A DNA stretch of 64,000 bases from Prodigiosinella aquatilis (GCA_030388725.1 CP128857.1:2542001-2606000); one strand, 5' to 3'. Shown: positions 1 through 9,065, counted from the first letter of the stretch. Program-made: numbers and translations. Notes: generated from the sequence alone by a model not told the origin.

Positions 1-757
1 TCGCAAACACTTTGCCAGTACGGGCAAAACCGCTTTGTACTTCATCAGCAATCAACAGCATGCCGTGTTCATCACACAGTTTACGCAGTGCGCTGATGAA
101 TTCCGGTGGCGCCACATTGAAACCGCCCTCACCCTGTACCGGTTCCAGCAGAATAGCCGCCACCTGATCAGCAGCAATATCGGTATGCAGCAAACGATCG
201 ATATTTTCCAGCGACTGTTCTACCGTGACGCCATTATGCTCGCTAGGATATACCGCGTGGAAAATGGACCCTGGGAATGGGCCAAAACCGGTGGAATAAG
301 GTGCCACTTTGCCAGTCAATGTCATGGTCAGCAATGTACGGCCATGGAAGGCAGCGTTAAAGGCAATCACACCTGGGCGTTTAGTATAAGCACGAGCAAT
401 TTTAACTGCATTTTCAACAGCTTCCGCACCAGTTGTGAAGAAAGTGGTTTTTGCCGGCCCGTGGATAGGCGCTATCGCATTGATACGTTCGGCCAGCGTG
501 ATATAGCTACCATAAGGCACAACCTGATAGGCCGTATGAGTAAAACACTCCAGCTGTTCACGTACCGTCGCCAGAATTTTCGGATGGCGATGGCCGGTGT
601 TCAGCACCGCGATCCCAGCAGAAAAATCAATATATTCATGGCCTTCCACATCCCACAGTGTGGCATTCTCCGCCTTGGCAGCAAAGAAATCACACATTAC
701 CCCTACACCACGCGGCGTGGCGGCCAAACGGCGTTGATTTAATTCGCTATTATTCAT
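1..757 (-). CDS. gabT: 4-aminobutyrate aminotransferase GabT (partial, N-terminal part)
   Basis: PLP-dependent aminotransferase that converts GABA plus 2-oxoglutarate to succinate semialdehyde plus glutamate in the cytoplasm. The minus-strand frame opens at the ATG complementary to 755-757 and runs off the left edge, so about 252 of roughly 425 residues are visible. Class-III aminotransferase hallmarks are readable: the start MNNSELNQRRLAATPRGVGV, the PLP-phosphate motif TTGAEAVENAVKIAR near residue 110, AFHGRTL near 140, and LLIADEVQSGFARTG at the window edge, whose Asp binds the pyridine nitrogen. The catalytic lysine lies outside the window. It is divergent from a MocR/GabR-type regulator, which supports GABA use over generic ornithine or acetylornithine aminotransferase activity. 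Confidence 0.93.
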   Translation of the reverse strand, partial: MNNSELNQRRLAATPRGVGVMCDFFAAKAENATLWDVEGHEYIDFSAGIAVLNTGHRHPKILATVREQLECFTHTAYQVVPYGSYITLAERINAIAPIHGPAKTTFFTTGAEAVENAVKIARAYTKRPGVIAFNAAFHGRTLLTMTLTGKVAPYSTGFGPFPGSIFHAVYPSEHNGVTVEQSLENIDRLLHTDIAADQVAAILLEPVQGEGGFNVAPPEFISALRKLCDEHGMLLIADEVQSGFARTGKVFA

Positions 758-819
758 TTTCTGCTCCGATTCGATGAACACACCCAATAGGTTATGGCTG
801 ACAATTTTATGTCTTAGTG

Positions 820-878
820 TTGCTATTTATGCGCGCTATGGCCCTATAATCCAGAGCCAGTTTTTAATATTTGAGGGG
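820..878 (+). promoter_or_regulatory. Putative promoter and ribosome binding site of the MocR/GabR regulator
   Basis: TATAAT at 845-850 is a perfect -10 hexamer. A TTGCTA at 820-825 could be the -35 element, but the 19-base spacer is long. GAGGGG at 873-878 sits six bases before a TTG codon at 885. This arrangement puts transcription and translation start downstream of the in-frame ATG at 774. The region also separates the divergent gabT and regulator genes, so operators are expected here. Confidence 0.5.
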
Positions 879-884
879 TCCACT

Positions 885-2378
885 TTGCGCTCACTACTTA
901 CTGACTTGCTATTGCAGGGGCTGGAAAGCCAACAGGAAGGCACATTAAACAAACGTCTTTACGATACTATCCGGCTGGCCATTCTGGAAGGTGCCATTAC
1001 AGCTGGGCGGCGCTTGCCCTCTTCGCGGGATCTGGCGCAGCAGCTTTCGTTGTCACGCAACACGGTGATCGCCGCCTATGAACAGTTGCTCGCCGAAGGG
1101 TACATAGAAACCCGTACTGGTAGCGGTACTTATGTAACAGAACAACTGCCGGATACGGCAATGCCGAACTTGCGTGACGATACTGAACCCGCACCCAGTC
1201 CAGTGGTACAAGAGTTTTCCCGCCGGGGCCTGCATTTGCTGGGTTATGCCGGAGCATCGGCAAAACAATGGGGTGCTTTTATGCCGGGCATTCCTGACAT
1301 CACCAGCTTTCCACATGATCTGTGGCGACGGCTGCAAACTCGTCTCGCTCGTCGACTCAAGCCGGAACAGCTTTCCTATTCACCAATCGGCGGATGCCCG
1401 GAACTACAGCGCTCGCTGGTGGACTACCTGCGGATCGCACGCTCAGTAGAATGCACGCCAAATCAGATTCTGATTACTGAAGGGACGCACCAGGCAATGG
1501 ATTTGCTGGCAAAAATGCTGTGCAATCCTGGCGATCTGGCCTGGCTTGAAGACCCATGCTATTGGGGGATGCGTAACGTACTGACTATCAATGGCCTACG
1601 GGTCGCCCCGATAGAAGTGGACGAGCAAGGTATGGTGCCGCCGGATAAGGTTTCCCCTCAATGGGTGCCACGCCTGATTTGCGTCACACCATCCCATCAG
1701 TACCCTCTGGGGTCAGTAATGAGCCTGGCGCGTCGTCAACGGTTGTTGGCGCTGGCCCAAGAGCACGGAAGCTGGGTGATTGAAGATGACTATGACAGTG
1801 AGTTCCGTTTCTCCGGCAGCCCAATTCCAGCGTTACAAGGGTTAAAAAACCGTCCACCGGTGATTTACATCGGTACTTTCAGCAAAACGCTGTATCCCGG
1901 TTTGCGAGTGAGTTATATGGTGCTGCCCCCTCATCTGACCCAGGAACTGAAAATTGCCCATGCCGAGCTGTACCGTGGTGGACATTTACTGACTCAGTTA
2001 ACACTGAGCCAGTTTATCAGTGAAGGACATTACGCCGCACATATCCGCCGTATGCGTCTACTGTATGCCCGCCGTCGCACCCTACTAAGCGAATTGATCG
2101 TACAGCATCTGGGTGAAGACTATCTGGGGTACAACAGTAACGCCGGGTTGCACCTGATTATGCGGCTGCCCGATACAGTGGATGATGTGGTACTCAGCGC
2201 TCGCATTCTTCAACGCGGTGTGATGGTAAAACCGCTCTCCAGCTACTACCTGCACCCCACTCATCAACGAGGTCTATTACTGGGTTACGCCAGTGTGGAT
2301 GAAGATGAAATGGTGCAAGCATTCGGCGTGATTGTCACCAGTCTGAATGAGCTGAAAACGTTACCTGATGTTGGATAA
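885..2378 (+). CDS. gabR: MocR/GabR-family PLP-binding transcriptional regulator
   Basis: A regulator with an N-terminal GntR winged helix and a C-terminal fold-type-I aminotransferase domain that binds PLP. The wHTH covers about residues 20-85 (LYDTIRLAILEGAITAGRRL, then SRDLAQQLSLSRNTVIAAYE). The PLP lysine is in GTFSKTLYPGLRVSY near residue 335, and the pyridine-binding Asp is in IEDDYDSEFRF. I chose the TTG at 885 because it has the GAGGGG Shine-Dalgarno and lies after a TATAAT. An ATG at 774 in the same frame would add 37 residues unlike the family and would begin upstream of that promoter. It is divergent from gabT, as for GabR, and probably activates gabT in response to GABA. The exact effector is inferred; PdxR-like roles are possible. 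Confidence 0.83.
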   Translation: MRSLLTDLLLQGLESQQEGTLNKRLYDTIRLAILEGAITAGRRLPSSRDLAQQLSLSRNTVIAAYEQLLAEGYIETRTGSGTYVTEQLPDTAMPNLRDDTEPAPSPVVQEFSRRGLHLLGYAGASAKQWGAFMPGIPDITSFPHDLWRRLQTRLARRLKPEQLSYSPIGGCPELQRSLVDYLRIARSVECTPNQILITEGTHQAMDLLAKMLCNPGDLAWLEDPCYWGMRNVLTINGLRVAPIEVDEQGMVPPDKVSPQWVPRLICVTPSHQYPLGSVMSLARRQRLLALAQEHGSWVIEDDYDSEFRFSGSPIPALQGLKNRPPVIYIGTFSKTLYPGLRVSYMVLPPHLTQELKIAHAELYRGGHLLTQLTLSQFISEGHYAAHIRRMRLLYARRRTLLSELIVQHLGEDYLGYNSNAGLHLIMRLPDTVDDVVLSARILQRGVMVKPLSSYYLHPTHQRGLLLGYASVDEDEMVQAFGVIVTSLNELKTLPDVG

Positions 2379-2653
2379 TCGCAAGAAAAAAGTGCACATT
2401 TTTAGTGCCTTTAATTAACAATAGATCACTATTTTGAGGCATAGGTTATAAGTCTGATCACGCGGACAGTGAGAAAATATGGTCAATATGCCCAGTTTTA
2501 AGATTTCATGCATCACCACAGGTAGAACGTGTGGCTCATGCGTTCAGCGTGCCGATTTATCCTGACAACCCTGCTTGTCATGCGCCCATTTCATTAATAG
2601 GCATGGTTTATGCATATAACTTGCTGTTCCAGACACAGTGAGAGAATGAAATA

Positions 2654-3748
2654 ATGAAAACCTATGTCAGCTTCAAGAATATTCAGAAAACCTACGATGG
2701 CGATCGATTAGTAGTAAAGAATCTTAATCTGGATATTCAGGAAGGCGAATTTCTGACCATGCTGGGGCCATCCGGTTCTGGCAAAACCACCAGTCTGATG
2801 ATGCTGGCCGGGTTTGAAACTCCGACGCAAGGGGAAATCCTGTTGCGCGATACACCATTGCATAACCTGCCGCCGCATCAACGCGGTATTGGGATGGTCT
2901 TCCAAAACTATGCGCTTTTCCCGCATATGACTGTGGCAGAGAATCTGGCATTCCCCCTGTCTATTCGCCGCATGAACCGCAGCGATATCAAAGAGAAAGT
3001 GGATCGGGTATTGGACCGGGTGAAATTGACAAACCTGGCGGATCGCTATCCGGCACAGATGTCCGGTGGCCAACAACAGCGTGTAGCGCTAGCCAGAGCC
3101 CTGGTATTTGAACCCCGTCTGGTATTAATGGATGAACCGCTGGGTGCATTGGATAAGCAGTTACGCGAACACATGCAGTTGGAAATCAAGGCACTGCATC
3201 AGGCACTGGAACTGACAGTGGTCTATGTCACTCACGATCAAAGTGAAGCGATGACTATGTCTGATCGAGTGGCGGTATTTAACGATGGCATCATCCAGCA
3301 AATGGATTACCCCAACGATATTTATGAACGGCCACAGAACACATTTGTTGCCCAGTTTATTGGTGAAAACAACACACTGATCGGTACACAGACCGGTACC
3401 GATGGCGACTATTACCATGTGAGTCTGGATGACGGTACCACGCTGAAGGCACTGAAAGTCCGGCCAAGTTCACCGGGTAAAAAGATCACGTTGTGCATCC
3501 GGCCGGAGCGGGTGAAAGTTAATGACGAACATTTGCCCACCGGCGCACAGCAGATAAGTGCCCGTATTCAGCAGTTTATCTATTTAGGCGACCACGTCCG
3601 CGTAATAACCGAAGTCGCCGGACAGCCACAATTTATGATAAAAATGCCTGCTAGCGAGGTAAACCCGGCCTGGAAAATCGGTTCGGAAGTAAAACTGTCC
3701 TGGATGCCGGAAAACTTGCGAGCGTTGGATGCCGTCACGACGCACTAA
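2654..3748 (+). CDS. Orphan ABC transporter ATP-binding protein, polyamine type (PotA/YdcT-like)
   Basis: A 364-residue ATPase of the spermidine/putrescine (MOI) importer family. Visible motifs are Walker A GPSGSGKT (38-45), the Q-loop FQNYALFPHM (83-92), the signature MSGGQQQRVALARAL (136-150), Walker B LVLMDEPLGALD (156-167), the H-loop VYVTHDQSEAM, and a C-terminal TOBE-like part with LCIRPERVKV. Such ATPases normally share an operon with two permeases and a periplasmic binding protein. None lies on either side: a regulator is upstream, and 360 bp without a recognisable gene followed by a convergent glsB-like gene is downstream. It may serve permeases encoded elsewhere or be left over from operon decay. 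A GAGAG ribosome binding site lies about eight bases before the ATG. Polyamine specificity is inferred from similarity and from the gabT context. Confidence 0.85.
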   Translation: MKTYVSFKNIQKTYDGDRLVVKNLNLDIQEGEFLTMLGPSGSGKTTSLMMLAGFETPTQGEILLRDTPLHNLPPHQRGIGMVFQNYALFPHMTVAENLAFPLSIRRMNRSDIKEKVDRVLDRVKLTNLADRYPAQMSGGQQQRVALARALVFEPRLVLMDEPLGALDKQLREHMQLEIKALHQALELTVVYVTHDQSEAMTMSDRVAVFNDGIIQQMDYPNDIYERPQNTFVAQFIGENNTLIGTQTGTDGDYYHVSLDDGTTLKALKVRPSSPGKKITLCIRPERVKVNDEHLPTGAQQISARIQQFIYLGDHVRVITEVAGQPQFMIKMPASEVNPAWKIGSEVKLSWMPENLRALDAVTTH

Positions 3749-4112
3749 GACGGATGTGTGTATTTGCTGGTATCATGATGCATGTCTGTCAGGCGAGGTA
3801 GCCACCGCGTTCGGTATCCCTTCTGGAAGCAAACGCAGTGGCTACTTCAACAACAGGATTAAGTGAAGCGTATTGTAGTTTACGTCTACCTTTAACCGGT
3901 TGAAGTCCCTTCCGGAAACCATTGCAATTTACATCGCCGGGCAAAAGTAGCTACGATTTCTTTGTGTGTTGCCTGCTTCAGATTGAGCGCCGAGTCAAAT
4001 GGATAACCATCTGGCGTTTGGAGAAAGAGAGAGGTAATACCCCAGGAGAGTTTAAACAACAGCAGGTGTTGAAGAGATCCGCATCCCCAAGGACGCGGAT
4101 AATGAATGCTGA
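3749..4112. other. Gene-free interval after the orphan ATPase, with a long imperfect hairpin
   Basis: No convincing coding sequence was found. GTAGCCACCGCGTT at 3798-3811 pairs with AACGCAGTGGCTAC at 3832-3845 (13 of 14 positions) around a 20-base loop. It lacks a following T-run, so it may be an attenuator, an RNA-processing element or an extragenic repeat rather than a simple terminator. I could not recognise permease remnants of the missing ABC partners in this stretch. Confidence 0.4.
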
Positions 4113-4361
4113 CTAGCTGCGAATATTACGGTAAATCAATAATACGACCACCGCGCCAATAACCGCTACAGCAAAACTACCGATATTGAAACCATTGACC
4201 CGGCCAAAACCAAAGAACGTACTGATATACCCCCCCACCACAGCACCGATGATTCCCAACAGAACGGTCATAACAAAGCCGCCGCCATCCTGTCCAGGTA
4301 TAACCCATTTAGCAAGAATGCCGGCGATCAAACCAAAGATAATCCATGAAATAATGCCCAT
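4113..4361 (-). CDS. GlsB/YeaQ/YmgE family stress-response membrane protein
   Basis: An 82-residue inner-membrane protein with three predicted hydrophobic segments and the family pattern: MGIISWIIFGLIAGILAKWV at the N-terminus, then PGQDGGGFVMTVLLGIIGAV, and a glycine-rich VVGGYISTFFGFG. Family members are transglycosylase-associated or GlsB-like stress proteins whose biochemical role is not established. An AGAGGAAAGG Shine-Dalgarno precedes the ATG on the minus strand. It is transcribed towards the orphan ABC ATPase and is divergent from mdcR. Confidence 0.88.
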   Translation of the reverse strand: MGIISWIIFGLIAGILAKWVIPGQDGGGFVMTVLLGIIGAVVGGYISTFFGFGRVNGFNIGSFAVAVIGAVVVLLIYRNIRS

Positions 4362-4633
4362 AAATACCTTTCCTCTTAGTTTCTACGCCTATAACCTCAG
4401 GCCATCTGCTTAGCGACTTAAGCATTACACCAAATGCGCAAACTTACAAAAAATCAAACCAGTAAATCCATAAAACAGACAATTCTTCTTCTGAACACAC
4501 AACGAGCCAGTGCGAGTAAAATCCGGCTGAGATCAAAAAAAAACAGATAAATCCATCGTTATCTCCGCAATCGGTAAAACCACTACGCTCAAATTTGATA
4601 AGGTACGGGCCTGATTCCGCACCGCAGACGGTT

Positions 4634-5557
4634 ATGATGATCGACAGTGATATTACGCTCAAAAAGCTAGAAATTTTTCTGGCATTTATGGACACAGAAC
4701 ATATAGGCCGGGCCGCAGAACAGTTGAACCTGAGCAGTGTCAGCGTACATCGCGCATTACACACACTGGAGGAGGGTTTTCGTTGCCCGTTGTTTATTCA
4801 TCGTGGCCGCAGTCTAATCCCTTTACCTTCCGCACACACACTTATGGATTTCGCCCGCGATATTGTCGGGCTGACAGAGAAAGGTATTCAAGAAACCCGG
4901 CAAGCAGCCGGTTTTGGTCAGCAACGCATGAAGATTGGCACCATGTATTCTCTGACATTGGAAACTGTCCCCCGCTTGATTATGGGGTTAAAAGTCCGTC
5001 GCCCGGAAATCGAAATTGATCTGACGATGGGATCCAACCAAGACCTGCTCATTCAGTTGGAAAATCAGCAGTTGGATGCCATTCTGATTTCGGTTTCCGA
5101 TAGTCAGGTTGATGCCAACCATTTCGAAACACTCCCCCTGTTTAAGGATGATATTTTCTTGGCGGCACCAGCCGACTCACCACTGATCGTGGACGGCCCG
5201 GCTGACTTACGTGATTTTCGCAACCAGAAATTCGTTGCGCTGACAGAAGGTTTTGCCACCTACCACGGATTCAGCGAAGCCTTTCAGATCGCTGGTTTTG
5301 AGCCGGATATTGTTACCCGCGTCAACGATATTTTTTCAATGACCAGTCTGGTGCAGGCGGGTGTGGGTTATACCCTGTTACCCGGACGGATGAAGAAAGT
5401 CTATGAAAATGGCGTACATCTAATGCCACTGTGTGATGACTACCCAATGCGTCAAACCATTGCGCTGGTGTTTTCCCGCAATCGCGAGCTGGATCCTAAT
5501 GTTTTGGCACTGGCGGCAGAAGGCAGAATGTACGCTCGTGCTGTTGGTACCGTTTGA
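4634..5557 (+). CDS. mdcR: LysR-type regulator of malonate utilisation MdcR
   Basis: A LysR-type transcriptional regulator of about 307 residues. The N-terminal winged HTH reads TLKKLEIFLAFMDTEHIGRA then NLSSVSVHRALHTLEEGF. The effector domain includes VPRLIMGLKVRRPEIEIDLT and VQAGVGYTLLPGRM. I use the first of two adjacent ATGs at 4634 and 4637; an upstream in-frame TTG at 4595 would add 13 residues not typical of the family. It converges on mdcH, four bases away, at the distal end of the mdc operon. The family role is activation of mdc genes in the presence of malonate. Assignment rests on the fold plus this context. Confidence 0.83.
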   Translation: MMIDSDITLKKLEIFLAFMDTEHIGRAAEQLNLSSVSVHRALHTLEEGFRCPLFIHRGRSLIPLPSAHTLMDFARDIVGLTEKGIQETRQAAGFGQQRMKIGTMYSLTLETVPRLIMGLKVRRPEIEIDLTMGSNQDLLIQLENQQLDAILISVSDSQVDANHFETLPLFKDDIFLAAPADSPLIVDGPADLRDFRNQKFVALTEGFATYHGFSEAFQIAGFEPDIVTRVNDIFSMTSLVQAGVGYTLLPGRMKKVYENGVHLMPLCDDYPMRQTIALVFSRNRELDPNVLALAAEGRMYARAVGTV

Positions 5558-5560
5558 GTT

Positions 5561-6496
5561 TTACCGGGCATACCGGCGATAGCGGCCCACAATTTCCGTT
5601 ACTGCCTTCACCCCCAATTGACAACGAGAAATAGCTTCACCCTGCACCAATGCTCGTCGGGTTAATCCGGTAAGCACCGAGCCAGGCGGCATTTCGATAG
5701 CCAGTTGCACACCCCGTTCGCTGGCCGCAATCATCGCGTCATGCCAATGCACAGTACGCGCCATATTCAATGCCAAATCCCGTGAAATCTGCTCTGATTG
5801 CCAGTACACTCGCCCATTACTGCCACTCAGGTAAGCGACTCGCGGACGCTGCACCTTGACTTTCTGTAAGGCATCGGACAGTTGTTGTGCCGCCTCATCC
5901 AGTAAAGCACAATGCGAAGGTACACTGACTGCCAACCGCTGAGCTTTATGGGCGCCAGCGTCACGAGCCCGTTGTATCACTCGTTGCATAGCGGCATCAC
6001 TGCCGGCAATCACCATCTGATCTTCAGCATTAATGTTCGCCAGATAGACTGGTGATGCCACGCTATACTCTTCTACCAGCAGTCGTTCCATCTGCGGTTG
6101 TAGTAAACCGCTTATTGCGGTCAAACCATAACCTTGCGGATAGGCACATTCCATCAATTCCCCACGCAACGCCACCAGGCGTACCGCATCACTGAAATCC
6201 AGCGCGCCAGAAATCACCGCGGCGGGGAAAGCGCCAATAGACAAGCCACTGACGATATCCGGCGCGACGCCCGACATGTCCAATTCGGTGGCATAAGCCA
6301 CACCAGCAATCAGCAGGCAGAGTTGAACTGCGCGGGTGTAATGCAGCGCAGAAGCGCTATCCAGCGCCAGCACATTCTCACTCAGCGCATCACTGGCCTG
6401 CACGAGCAGTTGCCGCGAGGCCATATTATCCGGTAACTGATGCAACATACCCGCGACTTGCGCCCCCTGCCCGGGAAACGTAAACAGAATTTTCAT
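5561..6496 (-). CDS. mdcH: Malonyl-CoA acyltransferase MdcH (malonate decarboxylase epsilon subunit)
   Basis: Transfers malonyl from malonyl-CoA to the prosthetic group of the malonate decarboxylase carrier protein MdcC, priming the enzyme. It is a FabD-like fold of 311 residues: FTFPGQGAQVAGML at the N-terminus, the nucleophile elbow GLSIGAFPAAV near residue 90, and the catalytic His in VSVPSHCALLDEAA near residue 195. It is the last gene of the operon and overlaps mdcG by four bases (start 6496, mdcG stop at 6493), so it is translationally coupled. In this context the acyltransferase is MdcH, not fatty-acid FabD. Confidence 0.93.
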   Translation of the reverse strand: MKILFTFPGQGAQVAGMLHQLPDNMASRQLLVQASDALSENVLALDSASALHYTRAVQLCLLIAGVAYATELDMSGVAPDIVSGLSIGAFPAAVISGALDFSDAVRLVALRGELMECAYPQGYGLTAISGLLQPQMERLLVEEYSVASPVYLANINAEDQMVIAGSDAAMQRVIQRARDAGAHKAQRLAVSVPSHCALLDEAAQQLSDALQKVKVQRPRVAYLSGSNGRVYWQSEQISRDLALNMARTVHWHDAMIAASERGVQLAIEMPPGSVLTGLTRRALVQGEAISRCQLGVKAVTEIVGRYRRYAR

Positions 6497-7119
6497 AGTG
6501 TCATCTCATCAGTGTCCCACGGAGAAACAGATAGCCGTGGGCCAGCATTGGTTTTTATCAGTACCCGATCACTACGCAACCACTCCAGCAAGGCAAAGCC
6601 GCCTTGTGGTGTTTCAATCTGGACATCCATGCGGCATGGTATTAATTGCAGGCACCTCGTCAGCTCAATCAACGTTGTGCGTTCAACCGGCTGCGGACAA
6701 CGCACCACGATATCCAGATCACTGTTGTCATGCATCACCGGAAGCCCGGTTGCCAGCGCATAGCCACAACTGCCGGTCACGCCCCAATGCCAGTTTCTCA
6801 ACAGGCGCAACAAACTCATCAGCGCCTGTACTGGCGGCAGGGAGATAAATGGTGAACGCAATAAAACAAAGGCGTCGGTCACCAGTGACTCGGGGGTTGT
6901 GATTCGATGCACAGCCGCAGCGTCTACCCAGACGGCAGCCCGCTGACTACGTTGCGTCCCACGAATGCCCGCAGGAATTCGTCCGGCATGGTGTTTGTCC
7001 CGACGGACGACCAGTGGTAGACCGATATGCCATTGCTGACTTACCCATTCAGGCAGCTCCTGTTCGGTGCCCAATGCAGCAAGATCGGCAACCCAGATCA
7101 AATCATGCGGACGAATCAT
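6493..7119 (-). CDS. mdcG: Phosphoribosyl-dephospho-CoA transferase MdcG
   Basis: Attaches 2'-(5''-triphosphoribosyl)-3'-dephospho-CoA, made by MdcB, to a serine of the acyl carrier protein MdcC, giving the holo-enzyme. It has 208 residues. The N-terminal part (RPHDLIWVADLAAL) is followed by a nucleotidyltransferase-type acidic motif, HDNSDLDIVVRCPQP near residue 130, whose Asp residues would bind metal. Its start lies 13 bases after the mdcF stop, and its 3' end overlaps mdcH. Confidence 0.92.
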   Translation of the reverse strand: MIRPHDLIWVADLAALGTEQELPEWVSQQWHIGLPLVVRRDKHHAGRIPAGIRGTQRSQRAAVWVDAAAVHRITTPESLVTDAFVLLRSPFISLPPVQALMSLLRLLRNWHWGVTGSCGYALATGLPVMHDNSDLDIVVRCPQPVERTTLIELTRCLQLIPCRMDVQIETPQGGFALLEWLRSDRVLIKTNAGPRLSVSPWDTDEMTL

Positions 7120-7132
7120 CGACAGACTCCAG

Positions 7133-8092
7133 TTACAATCCGGCAGTCAAGGTGATAAACAACGGCAATGTGATGATACACAGCATCGAGCTAATCAGCA
7201 GTGTAGCCTCGGCATCCGGCGACTGTACGCCGAAACGGTTGCCAAAGACGATGCCAAAGAAACCGGCAGACAGAGCAATCATCAGGATCGCAGTAATCGC
7301 CACTTCGCCATGTAGTCCCAGTCCCAATACGAGTCCCCATGCCAGTAGTGGCTGCACCAGCAGTTTGGTGATACTGGCAATCACTACCGCACTATTCACC
7401 TTCAGCTTACGAGCGGACAAAATGACACCGGTCAGGAACAGTGCCGACGCGGTTGCCGACAGACCTAGTGGTTTAATCGATGTCAGTACGATTTCCGGCA
7501 TATGGATCCCTACGGCTGAGAGTACCACCCCCAGCAACGGTCCCCAGACAATCGGTTTTTTCACCGAACGCCACATCAGTACCGGTAGCATCGCGAGAGT
7601 GGAACCCTGCGCCTGACCTGCGGCTAACGCCTTCTCCCGTTCCAGAATCAACAGACAGAACGGCGTCATCAGTACCGATCCGCAGGCAATGGATACCGCC
7701 ACCGACAGCGACGTGGTAGTGGATCCCCCCAGTACGCTACCGAGGATTGGCAGGCCGAGGGCCGCATAGTTGGGCAGCGCCACTGTCAACGTGAGTACCG
7801 CCGAATCCTGTGGTGATTTGTGTAACACACGCGTACAGAAAAAATAGATCGCCGCATAGGTAATCCACATCGCCAGAACCAACACCACAATCAGTGGCGA
7901 TTTGTCGACAATGCCGCGCCAGGGCGTCTGTACTGTTGCGCTGAACAGCGCGGCCGGCAGGGCAAAATCCATAACAAAAATATTCAGTAAAGACACATTC
8001 TGGTTATCCACCATTTTGGCCTTTCCTGCGTAGAAACCCAGCAACATGATAAGAAAAATCGGGGCCAAGGCATGAATAATCACGTAGGTCAT
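7133..8092 (-). CDS. mdcF: AEC-family transporter, probable malonate carrier MdcF
   Basis: An integral membrane protein of 319 residues from the auxin efflux carrier (AEC) family with about ten hydrophobic segments, starting VIIHALAPIFLIMLLGFYAG. The central conserved region reads LTVALPNYAALGLPILGS, where the Asn-Tyr-Ala-Ala-Leu-Gly pattern is the family crossover motif. Its position between mdcE and mdcG in the malonate decarboxylase operon makes malonate uptake the likely role. MdcL/MdcM, the alternative two-subunit malonate transporter, is not present. A gap of 166 bp without a recognisable gene separates it from mdcE, so it could have its own promoter or an RNA-processing site. Confidence 0.88.
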   Translation of the reverse strand: MTYVIIHALAPIFLIMLLGFYAGKAKMVDNQNVSLLNIFVMDFALPAALFSATVQTPWRGIVDKSPLIVVLVLAMWITYAAIYFFCTRVLHKSPQDSAVLTLTVALPNYAALGLPILGSVLGGSTTTSLSVAVSIACGSVLMTPFCLLILEREKALAAGQAQGSTLAMLPVLMWRSVKKPIVWGPLLGVVLSAVGIHMPEIVLTSIKPLGLSATASALFLTGVILSARKLKVNSAVVIASITKLLVQPLLAWGLVLGLGLHGEVAITAILMIALSAGFFGIVFGNRFGVQSPDAEATLLISSMLCIITLPLFITLTAGL

Positions 8093-8258
8093 AAATCACC
8101 TGTTACCAATAAGAAAAAAATTGTTGATGGTACATTCAGCCTGATGTCTGCACGTTGTGGTGATTATCAGGCAGGTGTCAACGTGCTGATGCGCACTTTT
8201 TGCCGTACACACCAGCGCGCACAGCGCGTTTTAGAAAAGCAGGCAGCGCATTAATGCA

Positions 8259-9065
8259 CTACCATTCAGCGCGCATACGTTCCCGCACCAGTTGAGAACT
8301 GTGGCGGTTTTTCGCACCTAACCGATTACGCAGATCAGTGCCTTGTTGACGGGCAGAGGTAATTGCATCACTAATCGCCGTATATACCTGTGTTTGTTCA
8401 TCAACACTGGCATTAAGCGGATCCACAATGGTCAGCAACTGATCCAGCAGCCCCAATGAGTGATAATTTTCAATGTCATAAGCCATCGGCGGAATAGTGG
8501 CGGCCAGCTTTTCCAATGCCTCCACCGAACGCAGTGTAATGCGCGCCGCAGAGGCTTTACCCATGGCATGAATCATCACGCCTGCGTCATTGAAAGCGAT
8601 CAACCGATTAGCCTGATAACCATGCGCCAGAAACGCGCCGGACATCGCCTTGCCGACGATAAGACCAATCACCGGATGCCCCGCCAGTCGAGCACTGGCA
8701 TAAGCGCCAGCCGCACCAGCCAGCGCCTGATGGATGCCGAACGCTTCTTCCCGACGACCATATGCCTGGCTGGCAACGTCGATGATAGCCACGATGGCTC
8801 GTTTTTGTGTTTGCTGACGATCTTCCGCCACCACCTGCGTGACCACTTTCGCTAGCGTCCAGCCTTCCAGCAGCCCGACTTCGCCGTGAGCAGCCCGCGG
8901 ATACTGATTATTGGCATCCGGTACTACGGCAATAAAACGAGCGGCCTGTCCGTCAATGTCACCGTCGGCGACACGGACAGATGGACAGAGCCCCGTTACC
9001 GGTACGGCTCCCGCAGTGAGTAGTGAAAACCAATACGCTCCGCGGCTTAAAGGTAAAATACTCAT
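8259..9065 (-). CDS. mdcE: Malonate decarboxylase gamma subunit MdcE
   Basis: With MdcD it forms the carboxyltransferase-like component that decarboxylates malonyl-S-ACP to acetyl-S-ACP plus CO2. The 268-residue protein has a crotonase-like carboxyltransferase fold: glycine-rich PVIGLIVGKAMSGAFLAHGY (oxyanion region) and AFNDAGVMIHAMGKASAARI. The start codon (9063-9065) overlaps the mdcD stop by four bases, which implies translational coupling and equal stoichiometry. Confidence 0.94.
   Translation of the reverse strand: MSILPLSRGAYWFSLLTAGAVPVTGLCPSVRVADGDIDGQAARFIAVVPDANNQYPRAAHGEVGLLEGWTLAKVVTQVVAEDRQQTQKRAIVAIIDVASQAYGRREEAFGIHQALAGAAGAYASARLAGHPVIGLIVGKAMSGAFLAHGYQANRLIAFNDAGVMIHAMGKASAARITLRSVEALEKLAATIPPMAYDIENYHSLGLLDQLLTIVDPLNASVDEQTQVYTAISDAITSARQQGTDLRNRLGAKNRHSSQLVRERMRAEW

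Noticed and set aside
35..742. Long plus-strand open frame at the left edge
   Set aside because: It is antisense to gabT, whose minus-strand translation matches the family throughout.
3922..4116. 64-codon plus frame after the orphan ATPase
   Set aside because: No family resemblance, no clear ribosome binding site, odd composition.
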